Shown here: positions 35,801-41,958 of the stretch, piece after piece
Layout of the letters: each line of letters begins with the position of its first letter
Numbering within the stretch: the stretch's first letter is position 1
Source of the DNA: a virus
Length of the DNA stretch: 43,530 nt
IMG/VR virus record: IMGVR_UViG_3300025840_000060
Location: 1-43,530 of that record
Strand: one strand, 5' to 3'
Translations under genes and position numbers: made by a program
Notes under the pieces: model-generated
What the model saw: the letters and a program-made list of their open reading frames with translations, nothing else
Told to the model about the DNA's origin: nothing
Database searches by the model: none

Positions 35801-35932
35801 GATAGTGGTTCCGAATCATCTAAAGAAGCTCAAGCCAGAGCAACACTGTTTAATGCCATGATAGATCCAGCACAATTAAACCGATTAGAAAAAGTTCTTA
35901 TAAGAATTGAAGAGAAAACACTAGGCGCATAA
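32804..35932 (+). CDS. Probable tail tape measure protein (gp29-like role)
   Basis: This 1042-residue protein fits tape measure proteins by size, helical Ala/Gly-rich composition and context. It starts with a charged coiled-coil region (about 35-105: ETKKAMENLGKD, QLNSLKNLNKTVEENAED) and continues with long helical stretches (EELFRKQIQFSQVLG, LEALTEAHKKQ). It has strongly hydrophobic helices at about 685-720 (AAAIAIIAGAVGLSGYIIGL) and 744-772 (GGGLIALSAGMLAFGAGAVV). Two later segments repeat a pattern (GNIVGGILDGLNEMFGG and GNLVGTLMDGLNEFFGG). Tape measure proteins fix tail length and pass through the tube at DNA ejection. In T4 this job is done by gp29 (590 residues). Only a weak GGA lies before the ATG. 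Confidence 0.7.
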   Translation: MAGKTTVNIPGEDGRDREVTLPAYAMDSTLRDLVKAMSALSGISEETKKAMENLGKDTNDNFKNQNATDKKRNEIANNQLNSLKNLNKTVEENAEDAKKQTGVLREAFEDAGGVLKSLFLGAISLTSTALYNLVTTGYNTGQVLVDLNRQGILFNKTLDGMTASEAFGSLTALGMQASDAGQILGDYSRVVATLGVSAITDQSRAIANSTKMGAEFGMTMSELTGYISDELDIRQTLGMIDQLQRSRVSKSSEELFRKQIQFSQVLGTSMDDLQKSAAGILDNPMARSAFALIDELGTSSEDLANQLRISTSQMAGMGFDQKLIDQIGNEMFDITAFFSDAGMNLQAAFASTGTAAGKEVVGMISEINSAIANNDIKTATKKIGDLPGFMEDAINDMGPEGIASFRRVATEIGGEMGASLLMSMNSVRLYQKNLEALTEAHKKQGDTTKLTTDEFQSMFNNLAQASKSFEQSKKSITGALDTIRMASTGILQQSGIADAVTNVLTRFSSMLVDRSKEINDAITRLAKRFGFLDGNADDLSTTIGEGLIDTMGNFIDHALDFIESINPEMLSGLFDTVTSTFTSAIDAVNLVIAGLSAFGNFLTSSMFSDDASFWLKGAELFAKVFGTAFLASAAVRLVGKGVSAVTGGLLGGKDKAAPSSVAAGVGQGLGKAGAGIKMFGKGLASFPAAAILGAGKLAAAIAIIAGAVGLSGYIIGLGLGSMAEAFKKFNEVDGMNLLKVGGGLIALSAGMLAFGAGAVVGAIGNIVGGILDGLNEMFGGESMFDKLKTFGEMELNYNGIRNNAEAVAAYGVAMGKLGGGQLAAGFGNLVGTLMDGLNEFFGGKTPFEKMEEFGNMNFDTERIARNAGAFGIFAEALSKASKADFTALDDIGDIMDDVNDELEHFSNTKKIDPVGLASNANSLKVYAGALKELSRVNPDKITSLGEAIGVLHQALSNYTGPGYFESLAQMSGQTLDVVSTMMFGNGENAQPSTEAVSTADSGSESSKEAQARATLFNAMIDPAQLNRLEKVLIRIEEKTLGA

Positions 35933-35952
35933 TCATTTCTCTTTCCAAATAC

Positions 35953-35981
35953 TTGACAATCCTGATAAATACTGCTACAAT
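35953..35981 (+). promoter_or_regulatory. Sigma70-type promoter overlapping a late box, for gp20 head cassette
   Basis: TTGACA (35953-35958), 17 bases, TACAAT (35976-35981). A late-type GATAAATAC lies in the spacer at 35964-35972. The order GATAAATA then TACAATAG also occurs before the fibre gene. The head genes may therefore be read by both host and gp55 polymerase. The gp20 start lies about 20 bases downstream. Confidence 0.68.
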
Positions 35982-36002
35982 AGTTAAAAATATGGATCAT
36001 TT

Positions 36003-37721
36003 ATGAGCTGGAGAAAACATTTTACACCTGTAGACAATAGTGGTTTACCACTAAATGTGCAGGGTACAAATACAAGTGACGGACCGGGCTTCGGTGCTAA
36101 CCAATTAAGCAGTTGGTTACCAGAAGTTTATTCTGGCTCTCCAAACAGATTGATGCGTTATCTGCAATATGATAACATGGATACTGATACAGAAATTAAT
36201 GCCGCATTAGATACCATTGCAGAGTTTGGCACACAAGAAGAAGAAAACAATTCTCTGCCTTTCGCAATCAATTACTTAACTGATCCTAGTGACACTGAAA
36301 GTAAAATCATTGACAAAACACTTACACAATGGTGTAATCTCAACAATCTTTACAAAAGAGCATTTAGAATTTTCCGTAATACTATCAAGTATGGCGATCA
36401 AGTGTTTATCAGAGATCCTCAAACATATGAATTGTACTGGGTTGATCCTGCTAATGTTGAAAAAGTGATTGTGAATGAAACGGAAGGCAAAAAGATTGAA
36501 ACATATTTTATTAAAAATCTAGATCCTATCTTCCAAGAGCAAATTGCTACCGATGCTAGTGCATTACATCAAAGACCATATGGTAGTGGACAAGGTATTG
36601 CCGGAATTATGAATCCTGTAAATCCAAACACAGGTGGTTCATACAGTGCAGGTGCAATGGACGGTGTTGATCAAGGTGTGCCTGTGAGTGCAGAACACAT
36701 TGTACACATCAGTTTAACAGAAGGAATGGACAGTGCATGGCCTTTTGGTATCAGTATTTTAGAACCAATATTCAAAATCTTTAAGCAAAAAGAACTTTTA
36801 GAAGACAGTATTATTATATACAGGGTACACAGAGCACCAGAAAGACGTGTGTTCTTTATTGATGTTGGTAATATGCCACCTCACAAAGCAAGACAGTACT
36901 TAGAACAAGTAAAATACGAAGTACAACAAAAACGTGTACCAGGTAAAAACGCACAAGGACAAAGTGTTGCTGATAGTGCATACAATCCAATGAGTATGTT
37001 GGAAGATTATTTCTTTGCACAGACAGCAGACGGTAGAGGTAGTAAAGTTGACACACTACCAGGCGGTGAAAACCTAGGACAAATTGACGATTTAAGATAT
37101 TTCAATAACAAATTATTACGTGGTTTGCGTATTCCAAGCAGTTATTTGCCTACAGGACCTGATGATGGTTCTGCAATATATCAAGATGGCAAAGTTGGTG
37201 TAGCATTTATACAAGAATACAGATTTGCAAAGTATGTAGAACGTTTACAAAAACAAATTCAAGAAGATATTGACAGAGAATTCAAAATGTATCTCAAACA
37301 CAGAGGTATAGAAATAGATTCAGGTAACTTCTTCTTAGAATTTAACAAACCAATGAACTTTAGCAGTTACAGAGAACTGCAAATTGAAACAGAACGAGCA
37401 ACACTGCTTAATAGTGTGATGAATGTACCATTCTTGAGCAATCAATTCAAGCTCAAGAAGTATTTAGGCTTAACTGAAGACGAAATTAGAGAAAACGAAG
37501 AGCTTTGGCGTCAAGAAAACGATGTTCAAAAGTTTGAATCTATCCAAACTGACGGCGGTGGAGCGTCATTGTCGAGTATTGGCATAAGACCTGAACCAAA
37601 TGCAGACGTAGATCTAGATGCAGAAGTACCATTAGAAGATTTACCTGCAGAACCAGGCGCTGAAGCAGGATTAGATTCGTTAGCGGCACCAGAAACGCCG
37701 CCAACAGGAGGAACAGTATAA
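36003..37721 (+). CDS. gp20: Portal vertex protein gp20
   Basis: This 572-residue protein is close in size to T4 gp20 (524). Portal family sequence is clear: NRLMRYLQYDNMDTDTEINA, ALDTIAEFGTQEE, RIFRNTIKYGDQVFIRDP, AWPFGISILEPIFKIFKQKE, IIIYRVHRAPERRVFFIDVG, GGENLGQIDDLRYFNNKLLR and LRIPSSYLP. The portal dodecamer forms the DNA entry channel, starts head assembly and docks the terminase and tail. The C-terminus is acidic and Pro-rich (DVDLDAEVPLEDLPAEPGAE). It is the first gene of the head cassette, and the next small gene starts in its stop codon (TAATG). Confidence 0.95.
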   Translation: MSWRKHFTPVDNSGLPLNVQGTNTSDGPGFGANQLSSWLPEVYSGSPNRLMRYLQYDNMDTDTEINAALDTIAEFGTQEEENNSLPFAINYLTDPSDTESKIIDKTLTQWCNLNNLYKRAFRIFRNTIKYGDQVFIRDPQTYELYWVDPANVEKVIVNETEGKKIETYFIKNLDPIFQEQIATDASALHQRPYGSGQGIAGIMNPVNPNTGGSYSAGAMDGVDQGVPVSAEHIVHISLTEGMDSAWPFGISILEPIFKIFKQKELLEDSIIIYRVHRAPERRVFFIDVGNMPPHKARQYLEQVKYEVQQKRVPGKNAQGQSVADSAYNPMSMLEDYFFAQTADGRGSKVDTLPGGENLGQIDDLRYFNNKLLRGLRIPSSYLPTGPDDGSAIYQDGKVGVAFIQEYRFAKYVERLQKQIQEDIDREFKMYLKHRGIEIDSGNFFLEFNKPMNFSSYRELQIETERATLLNSVMNVPFLSNQFKLKKYLGLTEDEIRENEELWRQENDVQKFESIQTDGGGASLSSIGIRPEPNADVDLDAEVPLEDLPAEPGAEAGLDSLAAPETPPTGGTV

Positions 37722-37921
37722 TGAGATTAGACGAATTTTATAGTCCAGAAGAAGATCAAAAAGACAAATTAAAGAAAACTGACACCAGAAAGACTAGATT
37801 AACACTAGAACAACTAAATAAGTTGCGTAAAGTCAGAGACATGAAGGAAACGGAAGAAGCAGAACATGAAAAATTTGTTCGCAAAATGTATTCTGCTCCT
37901 GCCCAAACACCTACACTGTAA
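37721..37921 (+). CDS. Small charged protein in the head cassette
   Basis: This 66-residue protein begins MRLDEFYSPEEDQKDKLKK and is highly charged and helical (LTLEQLNKLRKVRDMKETEE), with a short C-terminal tail. It overlaps the gp20 stop by one base, so it is surely translated. Similar small genes follow the portal gene in T4-like phages (T4 has 67 and 68 there). I do not recognise it by sequence; a core or portal-associated helper role is inferred from place. Confidence 0.7.
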   Translation: MRLDEFYSPEEDQKDKLKKTDTRKTRLTLEQLNKLRKVRDMKETEEAEHEKFVRKMYSAPAQTPTL

Positions 37922-37933
37922 AAACACTGTTTT

Positions 37934-37979
37934 AAGTGGCGATTTTCTGTATATAAATAAAATACAGTCAAAATCACTT
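37934..37979 (+). promoter_or_regulatory. T4-type late box TATAAATA in the loop of a bulged stem
   Basis: TATAAATA (37952-37959) matches the T4 late -10 box exactly. It lies between arms AAGTG, ATTTT, CTGTAT and ATACAG, AAAAT, CACTT that pair with two small bulges. It is placed between the 66-residue gene and the acidic core gene, about 150 bases before the latter. The dyad could act as a terminator, a promoter or a processing site. Confidence 0.45.
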
Positions 37980-38057
37980 CAAAAAACACCCATTTTACCT
38001 ACATAAACTCAAAAACACATAAGTAATAGTAAGAACTAGGTACTGAAATGTGCCTGA

Positions 38058-38078
38058 TTCTGTAACATTGTTACAGAA
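38058..38078 (+). repeat. Perfect 9-bp hairpin in leader of the acidic core gene
   Basis: TTCTGTAAC (38058-38066), loop ATT, GTTACAGAA (38070-38078). It lies 32 bases before the ATG and just upstream of GGAGG. It has no T-run, so it is a translation or stability element, or an operator, rather than a terminator. The CTGTAAC/GTTACAG arms recur at 31320-31346. Confidence 0.5.
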
Positions 38079-38110
38079 GTTTGAACATTTATACTAATTG
38101 GAGGCCACAA

Positions 38111-38911
38111 ATGTCAGAATCAAACAAATTAGAGCAGATTCTCGAACTCCTTCTTGCAGAAGAAAATGAAAAAGCAGAAGAGCTTTTACATGAGTACGTT
38201 GTTGCTAAAGCCCGTCAGGAATATGAAAAAGTTTTAGACGAAGCAACAGAGGAAGTTGAGGAGTCTGAAGAAGAATCAGTAGAAGAAGCAACCGAATCAG
38301 AAGAAGAAGCAGTAGAAGAGGCTGAAGAATCTGATGAAGAGGCTGTAGAAGAGTCAGATGTTGACGAAACAATTGATCAAAGCAGTGACTTTGAGCAAGA
38401 ACTTTCAGCAGACGAAGAAGAAATTGATGCAGAAGAAAACGGATTTTCAGAAGAAGAAGGTGACGATGAGGAACCTGAAGGTGACGAAGACTTAGAAGAC
38501 AAAGTTGATGAGTTAGAAGCAGAACTTGAAGATCTACGTGCAGAATTCGAAAAGTTAATGTCAGATGATGACGGCGACGATGCTGAAGAAGTTGACATGG
38601 AACCAGAACTAGATATGGACGGTGACGTGGAAATGGATGATGAAATGGAATCCGTTGAATATGACATCGAAGAATCAATTGAAGACGAAGTTGTTGAAGA
38701 AGCAACTAAGTTAAGCGATTCAGTAGCAGAGCCAAAAGGCGGCGAAGCAGACAGCAACGAATCACCTTTTTCAAAAGCACCTAAGCAGTCTAAAGTAGAA
38801 GGCGCAGGCGCACCAGTTAAAGCCAAAGACGGCGGCGACGGTAACAAAGGTGAATCAGCAAAAGATCACACACCATCAGACAACATTAAAGTAGAACCTA
38901 AAAAGGTTTAA
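38111..38911 (+). CDS. Acidic prohead core protein (gp67-like position)
   Basis: I choose ATG at 38111 (MSESNKLEQILELLLAEENE) because GGAGG lies directly upstream; the frame can extend to 38081 but that adds an unlikely leader. The 266-residue product starts with a short helical region (EKAEELLHEYVVAKARQEYE) followed by a very Glu/Asp-rich middle (EEVEESEEESVEEA and similar to residue about 205). It ends with a Ser/Pro/Lys tail. T4 gp67, a small acidic prohead core protein encoded between 20 and 21, has the same design of helical start plus acidic tail but is about 80 residues. The repeated acidic stretches may expand and contract. A core scaffold role is inferred. Confidence 0.6.
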   Translation: MSESNKLEQILELLLAEENEKAEELLHEYVVAKARQEYEKVLDEATEEVEESEEESVEEATESEEEAVEEAEESDEEAVEESDVDETIDQSSDFEQELSADEEEIDAEENGFSEEEGDDEEPEGDEDLEDKVDELEAELEDLRAEFEKLMSDDDGDDAEEVDMEPELDMDGDVEMDDEMESVEYDIEESIEDEVVEEATKLSDSVAEPKGGEADSNESPFSKAPKQSKVEGAGAPVKAKDGGDGNKGESAKDHTPSDNIKVEPKKV

Positions 38912-38930
38912 TTGCTGAGGGTTATAGATT

Positions 38931-39563
38931 ATGGCGCAAGTACGTAAACTTTACGAGTATATGAGCTCAGACCATGCAGGTCTAAAATTGATGGAATCTG
39001 AAGACGGAAAGGACTTGTTTATGCAAGGACTTTTCATCCAAGGTGAAACCAAAAACCAAAATGGTCGTGTTTATCCAAAGAGCGAAATCGAAAAAGCAGT
39101 AGAAAGCGTCAGAGGAAGATTGAGTAAAGGCGAAACTGTTCTAGGTGAGTTAGATCATCCAGAAGAGTTACAAATTAACTTAGATAGGGTAAGTCACATC
39201 ATCACAGAAATGGTTTGTGATGGTAGTGATGGACTTGGTAAACTAAAAATCATAGATACTCCAATGGGAAATATTGCACGTAGTCTGTTAAAGGCAGGTG
39301 CTAAATTGGGCGTAAGTAGTAGAGGTAGTGGCAATGTAAACGAGTCCGGCAAAGTCTCAGATTTTGACATTGTTACTGTTGATATTGTGGCCCAGCCCAG
39401 TGCACCAGATGCATACCCAAAGACTATCTATGAAAGTTTATTTAACATGAGAGGCGGTGCAGTTATTTTTGATACAGCACAAGCCGTCACACACGATAAT
39501 AGTGCAGAAAGACATCTAATGAAGCAGATCACTAGTTTCATTAGAGAATTAAACTTAAAGTAA
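38931..39563 (+). CDS. gp21: Prohead core protease gp21
   Basis: The 210 residues match the T4 gp21 protease family: QNGRVYPKSEIEKAVES near 43-59, catalytic His in GELDHPEEL (H76), Ser in LGVSSRGSG (S129 or S130), and VDIVAQPSAPDAYP near 150-163, which supplies a candidate third residue (D151). The protease sits inside the prohead and cleaves scaffold, core and capsid proteins at (L/I)-x-E sites before DNA packaging. GAGGG lies before the ATG. It lies between the acidic core gene and gp22, as in T4. Confidence 0.95.
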   Translation: MAQVRKLYEYMSSDHAGLKLMESEDGKDLFMQGLFIQGETKNQNGRVYPKSEIEKAVESVRGRLSKGETVLGELDHPEELQINLDRVSHIITEMVCDGSDGLGKLKIIDTPMGNIARSLLKAGAKLGVSSRGSGNVNESGKVSDFDIVTVDIVAQPSAPDAYPKTIYESLFNMRGGAVIFDTAQAVTHDNSAERHLMKQITSFIRELNLK

Positions 39564-39576
39564 GTAGGAGACTACT

Positions 39577-40686
39577 ATGGCAGTGACATTTAACGAACTA
39601 CTTGAAGGAACAGAGCTCTCAGAAGAGGTTCGTGGTTCTATTCAAGAAGCCTGGGATAGCAAACTGTCAGAAGCAAAAGAGCAATTAACTGCTGAACTTC
39701 GTGAAGAATTTGCCCAAAGATACGAGCATGACAAGAGTCTAATCGTTGAAGCAATGGACAATTTTATTACGACAAAAGTAACAGCAGAAGTTGAAGAACT
39801 TGCTGAAGATAGAAAAGCTCTTGCAGAGCAACAAGTTAAGTATCGCAAGGCTGTAAGTGAACATGCTAAACTACTTGACAGATTTGTAACTGAAGCAGTT
39901 GCAAAAGAAGTCAAAGAGTTACGTGCTGACCGTGAAAGAGTGGCAGAACATGTAACAAAACTTGACGGTTTTGTAACAGAGCAACTCGCAGAAGAACTTT
40001 CAGAGTTCCACGAGGATAAGAAAGCATTAGTTGAGCAAAAAGTCAAAATGGTTAGAGAAGGCAAAAAGCAACTTGCTGAAGCCAAAAAAGATTTCATTAG
40101 TAAAGCCGCTGACAAAGTTGAAAACGTTGTCAACAAGGTTATTACAAATGAAGTTAAATCTTTCCGTGATGACATCACATCGGCCCGCGAAAATGACTTT
40201 GGTCGTAGAATCTTCGAAGCATTTGCAACAGAATATGGCGTGAGCTATTTGAATGAATCAAATGAAGTTAAGAAGGTTCAAAAGACATTAGCCGAAATGG
40301 AAACAAAACTAAGAGATGCAAACGAAAAACTTAATGAGCAATCAGAAAGTACTAAACTTGTAGAATCTAAGTTGAGAGTAGCAGAAGACAAATATGCTCG
40401 TAAAGAGAAATTGTCTGAGTTATTATCACCATTAGGCAAAGAGAAGAAAGAGATTATGTCTGACCTACTTGAAAGTGTTAAAACAGAGAACTTAGAGAAG
40501 AAATTTGATCAGTATCTCCCATCTGTTTTAGATGGTGAAACACCAAGAGTGAAGAAGACACTAACAGAATCAGTGACAAAAGAACACACTGGTAATAAGA
40601 AGGCACCTGCGAAAGCAGAGGCCAATGACAGCACGGAAGTTGTTGAAATCAACACTATCCGTAAATTAGCCGGACTTTCAAATTAA
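39577..40686 (+). CDS. gp22: Prohead scaffolding core protein gp22
   Basis: This 369-residue protein is almost entirely charged helix (AEVEELAEDRKALAEQQVKY, AEHVTKLDGFVTEQLAEELS), fitting a coiled-coil scaffold. A less charged C-terminal part contains LSELLSPLGKEKKEIMSDLL and ends in NTIRKLAGLSN, which probably contacts the shell. The scaffold shapes the prohead and is then degraded by gp21; several L-x-E sites are present. T4 gp22 is 269 residues. Three related segments with (V/A)E(E/H)-x-DRK/DRE/DKK patterns near residues 65-150 suggest internal duplication. AGGAG is placed before the ATG and gp23 follows 13 bases after the stop. Confidence 0.88.
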   Translation: MAVTFNELLEGTELSEEVRGSIQEAWDSKLSEAKEQLTAELREEFAQRYEHDKSLIVEAMDNFITTKVTAEVEELAEDRKALAEQQVKYRKAVSEHAKLLDRFVTEAVAKEVKELRADRERVAEHVTKLDGFVTEQLAEELSEFHEDKKALVEQKVKMVREGKKQLAEAKKDFISKAADKVENVVNKVITNEVKSFRDDITSARENDFGRRIFEAFATEYGVSYLNESNEVKKVQKTLAEMETKLRDANEKLNEQSESTKLVESKLRVAEDKYARKEKLSELLSPLGKEKKEIMSDLLESVKTENLEKKFDQYLPSVLDGETPRVKKTLTESVTKEHTGNKKAPAKAEANDSTEVVEINTIRKLAGLSN

Positions 40687-40699
40687 TAGGAGTTAAGAA

Positions 40700-41842
40700 A
40701 TGGCAAATTTATTTGAAAGCAACTGGTCCGCAACCAAAGAAGCATTGATGGAAGGCCTTAGTGGTCAACGTCAAAAAACCATGGATGTGGTACTCGAAAA
40801 CGCAAAGCGTCAATTGTCAGAGGCCGCAACATCAGGTGCTACAGGTGCAGGTTCAGTCGCAACATTAAACAAGGTAATGTTACCTTTGATCAGAAGGGTT
40901 ATGCCTTCCGTGATCGCAAACGAGCTTGTTGGTGTTCAGCCAATGAGTGGTCCAGTTGGACAAATCCACACACTAAGAGTCCGTTATGCGGAATCAGGTG
41001 GTGGCGCAACAGCAGGTGATGAGGCTCTTAGCCCATTCAAACTTGCTTCATCTTATGCAGGTAGCCCAGATGCAACAGCAGTTGCTGAAGGTACACCAGG
41101 TAGAAAGATGTCAATCCAAATCTTAAAAGAAACTGTCGAAGCAAAGACAAGACGTTTAAGTGCTAGATGGACATTTGAAGCCGCTCAAGATGCAGAAGCA
41201 ATGCATGGTGTTGATGTAGAAGCAGAAATTATGCAGGCATTAGCACAAGAGATCGTTGTTGAAATCGACCAAGAAATTATCGGTTCACTACGTTCTTTAG
41301 CCGGTACAGGTACTAACATTATTAACTTTGGTTCATTAAGTGGACAAAGTGTATACGTTGGTGACAGACATGCGGCACTTGCTATTGAAATTAACAGAAG
41401 TGCAAACAGAATCGCGGCTAGAACTAGACGTGGTGCTGGTAACTACGTTGTAGTTTCTCCAGAAGCATTGACAATCCTACAAAGTGCGTCAACTTCAACA
41501 TTTGCACGTACAACTGAAGGTTCTTTCGAAGCACCAACAAACACTAAGTTTGTAGGTACATTGAACGGAACAATCAAAGTATTTGTTGATAACTATGCCG
41601 CTGATGGTTCAGACATTTTGGTTGGTTACAAAGGTTCATCTGAGACAGATGCTCCTGCGTTCTACTGCCCATATGTTCCATTAATGAGCACAGGTCCAGT
41701 TATGGATCCTGCTACATTCGAGCCAGTTGTATCATTTATGACACGTTACGGTTACAAAGAACTTACAAACACTGCAAGTTCATTGGGTAACGCGGCAGAC
41801 TACGTGGATCACATTACTTTGCAAAACGTAGCATTCCAGTAA
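40700..41842 (+). CDS. gp23: Major capsid protein gp23
   Basis: The 380 residues carry typical gp23 sequence: LNKVMLPLIRRVMPSVIANE, GPVGQIHTLRVRY, RRLSARWTFEAAQDAEAMHG, then LAQEIVVEIDQEI, NRIAARTRRGAGNYVVVSPE and the end MTRYGYKELTN. It forms the hexamers of the head. T4 gp23 is 521 residues; the shorter form fits marine relatives and probably lacks the T4 insertion domain. A likely gp21 cleavage site is L39-S40-E41, giving a mature N-terminus of AATSGATG; LME at 16-18 is an alternative. AGGAG precedes the ATG and a strong terminator follows the stop. No separate gp24 vertex gene is seen immediately downstream. Confidence 0.96.
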   Translation: MANLFESNWSATKEALMEGLSGQRQKTMDVVLENAKRQLSEAATSGATGAGSVATLNKVMLPLIRRVMPSVIANELVGVQPMSGPVGQIHTLRVRYAESGGGATAGDEALSPFKLASSYAGSPDATAVAEGTPGRKMSIQILKETVEAKTRRLSARWTFEAAQDAEAMHGVDVEAEIMQALAQEIVVEIDQEIIGSLRSLAGTGTNIINFGSLSGQSVYVGDRHAALAIEINRSANRIAARTRRGAGNYVVVSPEALTILQSASTSTFARTTEGSFEAPTNTKFVGTLNGTIKVFVDNYAADGSDILVGYKGSSETDAPAFYCPYVPLMSTGPVMDPATFEPVVSFMTRYGYKELTNTASSLGNAADYVDHITLQNVAFQ

Positions 41843-41865
41843 GATTACCTTTACAGGAAAAAGAG

Positions 41866-41893
41866 AGCCCAGTTTTTACTGGGCTTTTTTTTT
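41866..41893 (+). terminator. Intrinsic terminator after gp23
   Basis: AGCCCAG (41866-41872), loop TTTTTA, CTGGGCT (41879-41885) followed by a T-run to 41893. It closes the head cassette 24 bases after the gp23 stop. Confidence 0.92.
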
Positions 41894-41916
41894 GATTTCT
41901 CAAAATAAGTTTAATT

Positions 41917-41934
41917 GATAAATAGTTACAATAG
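41917..41934 (+). promoter_or_regulatory. Late promoter for the fibre-like gene
   Basis: GATAAATAG (41917-41925) is followed two bases after the GATAAATA core by TACAATAG (41927-41934), the same pair as before gp20. Upstream AAAATAAGTTTAATT (41902-41916) loosely resembles the shared late block, at shorter spacing. No TTGACA is present, so late use is more likely. Confidence 0.55.
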
Positions 41935-41958
41935 ACACTAAACCTGTTGGAATTATAA

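Noticed and set aside
38205-38847. Two minus-strand frames opposite the acidic core gene
   Set aside because: Leu/His/Arg- and Ser-rich low-complexity shadows of the Glu/Asp-rich gene.
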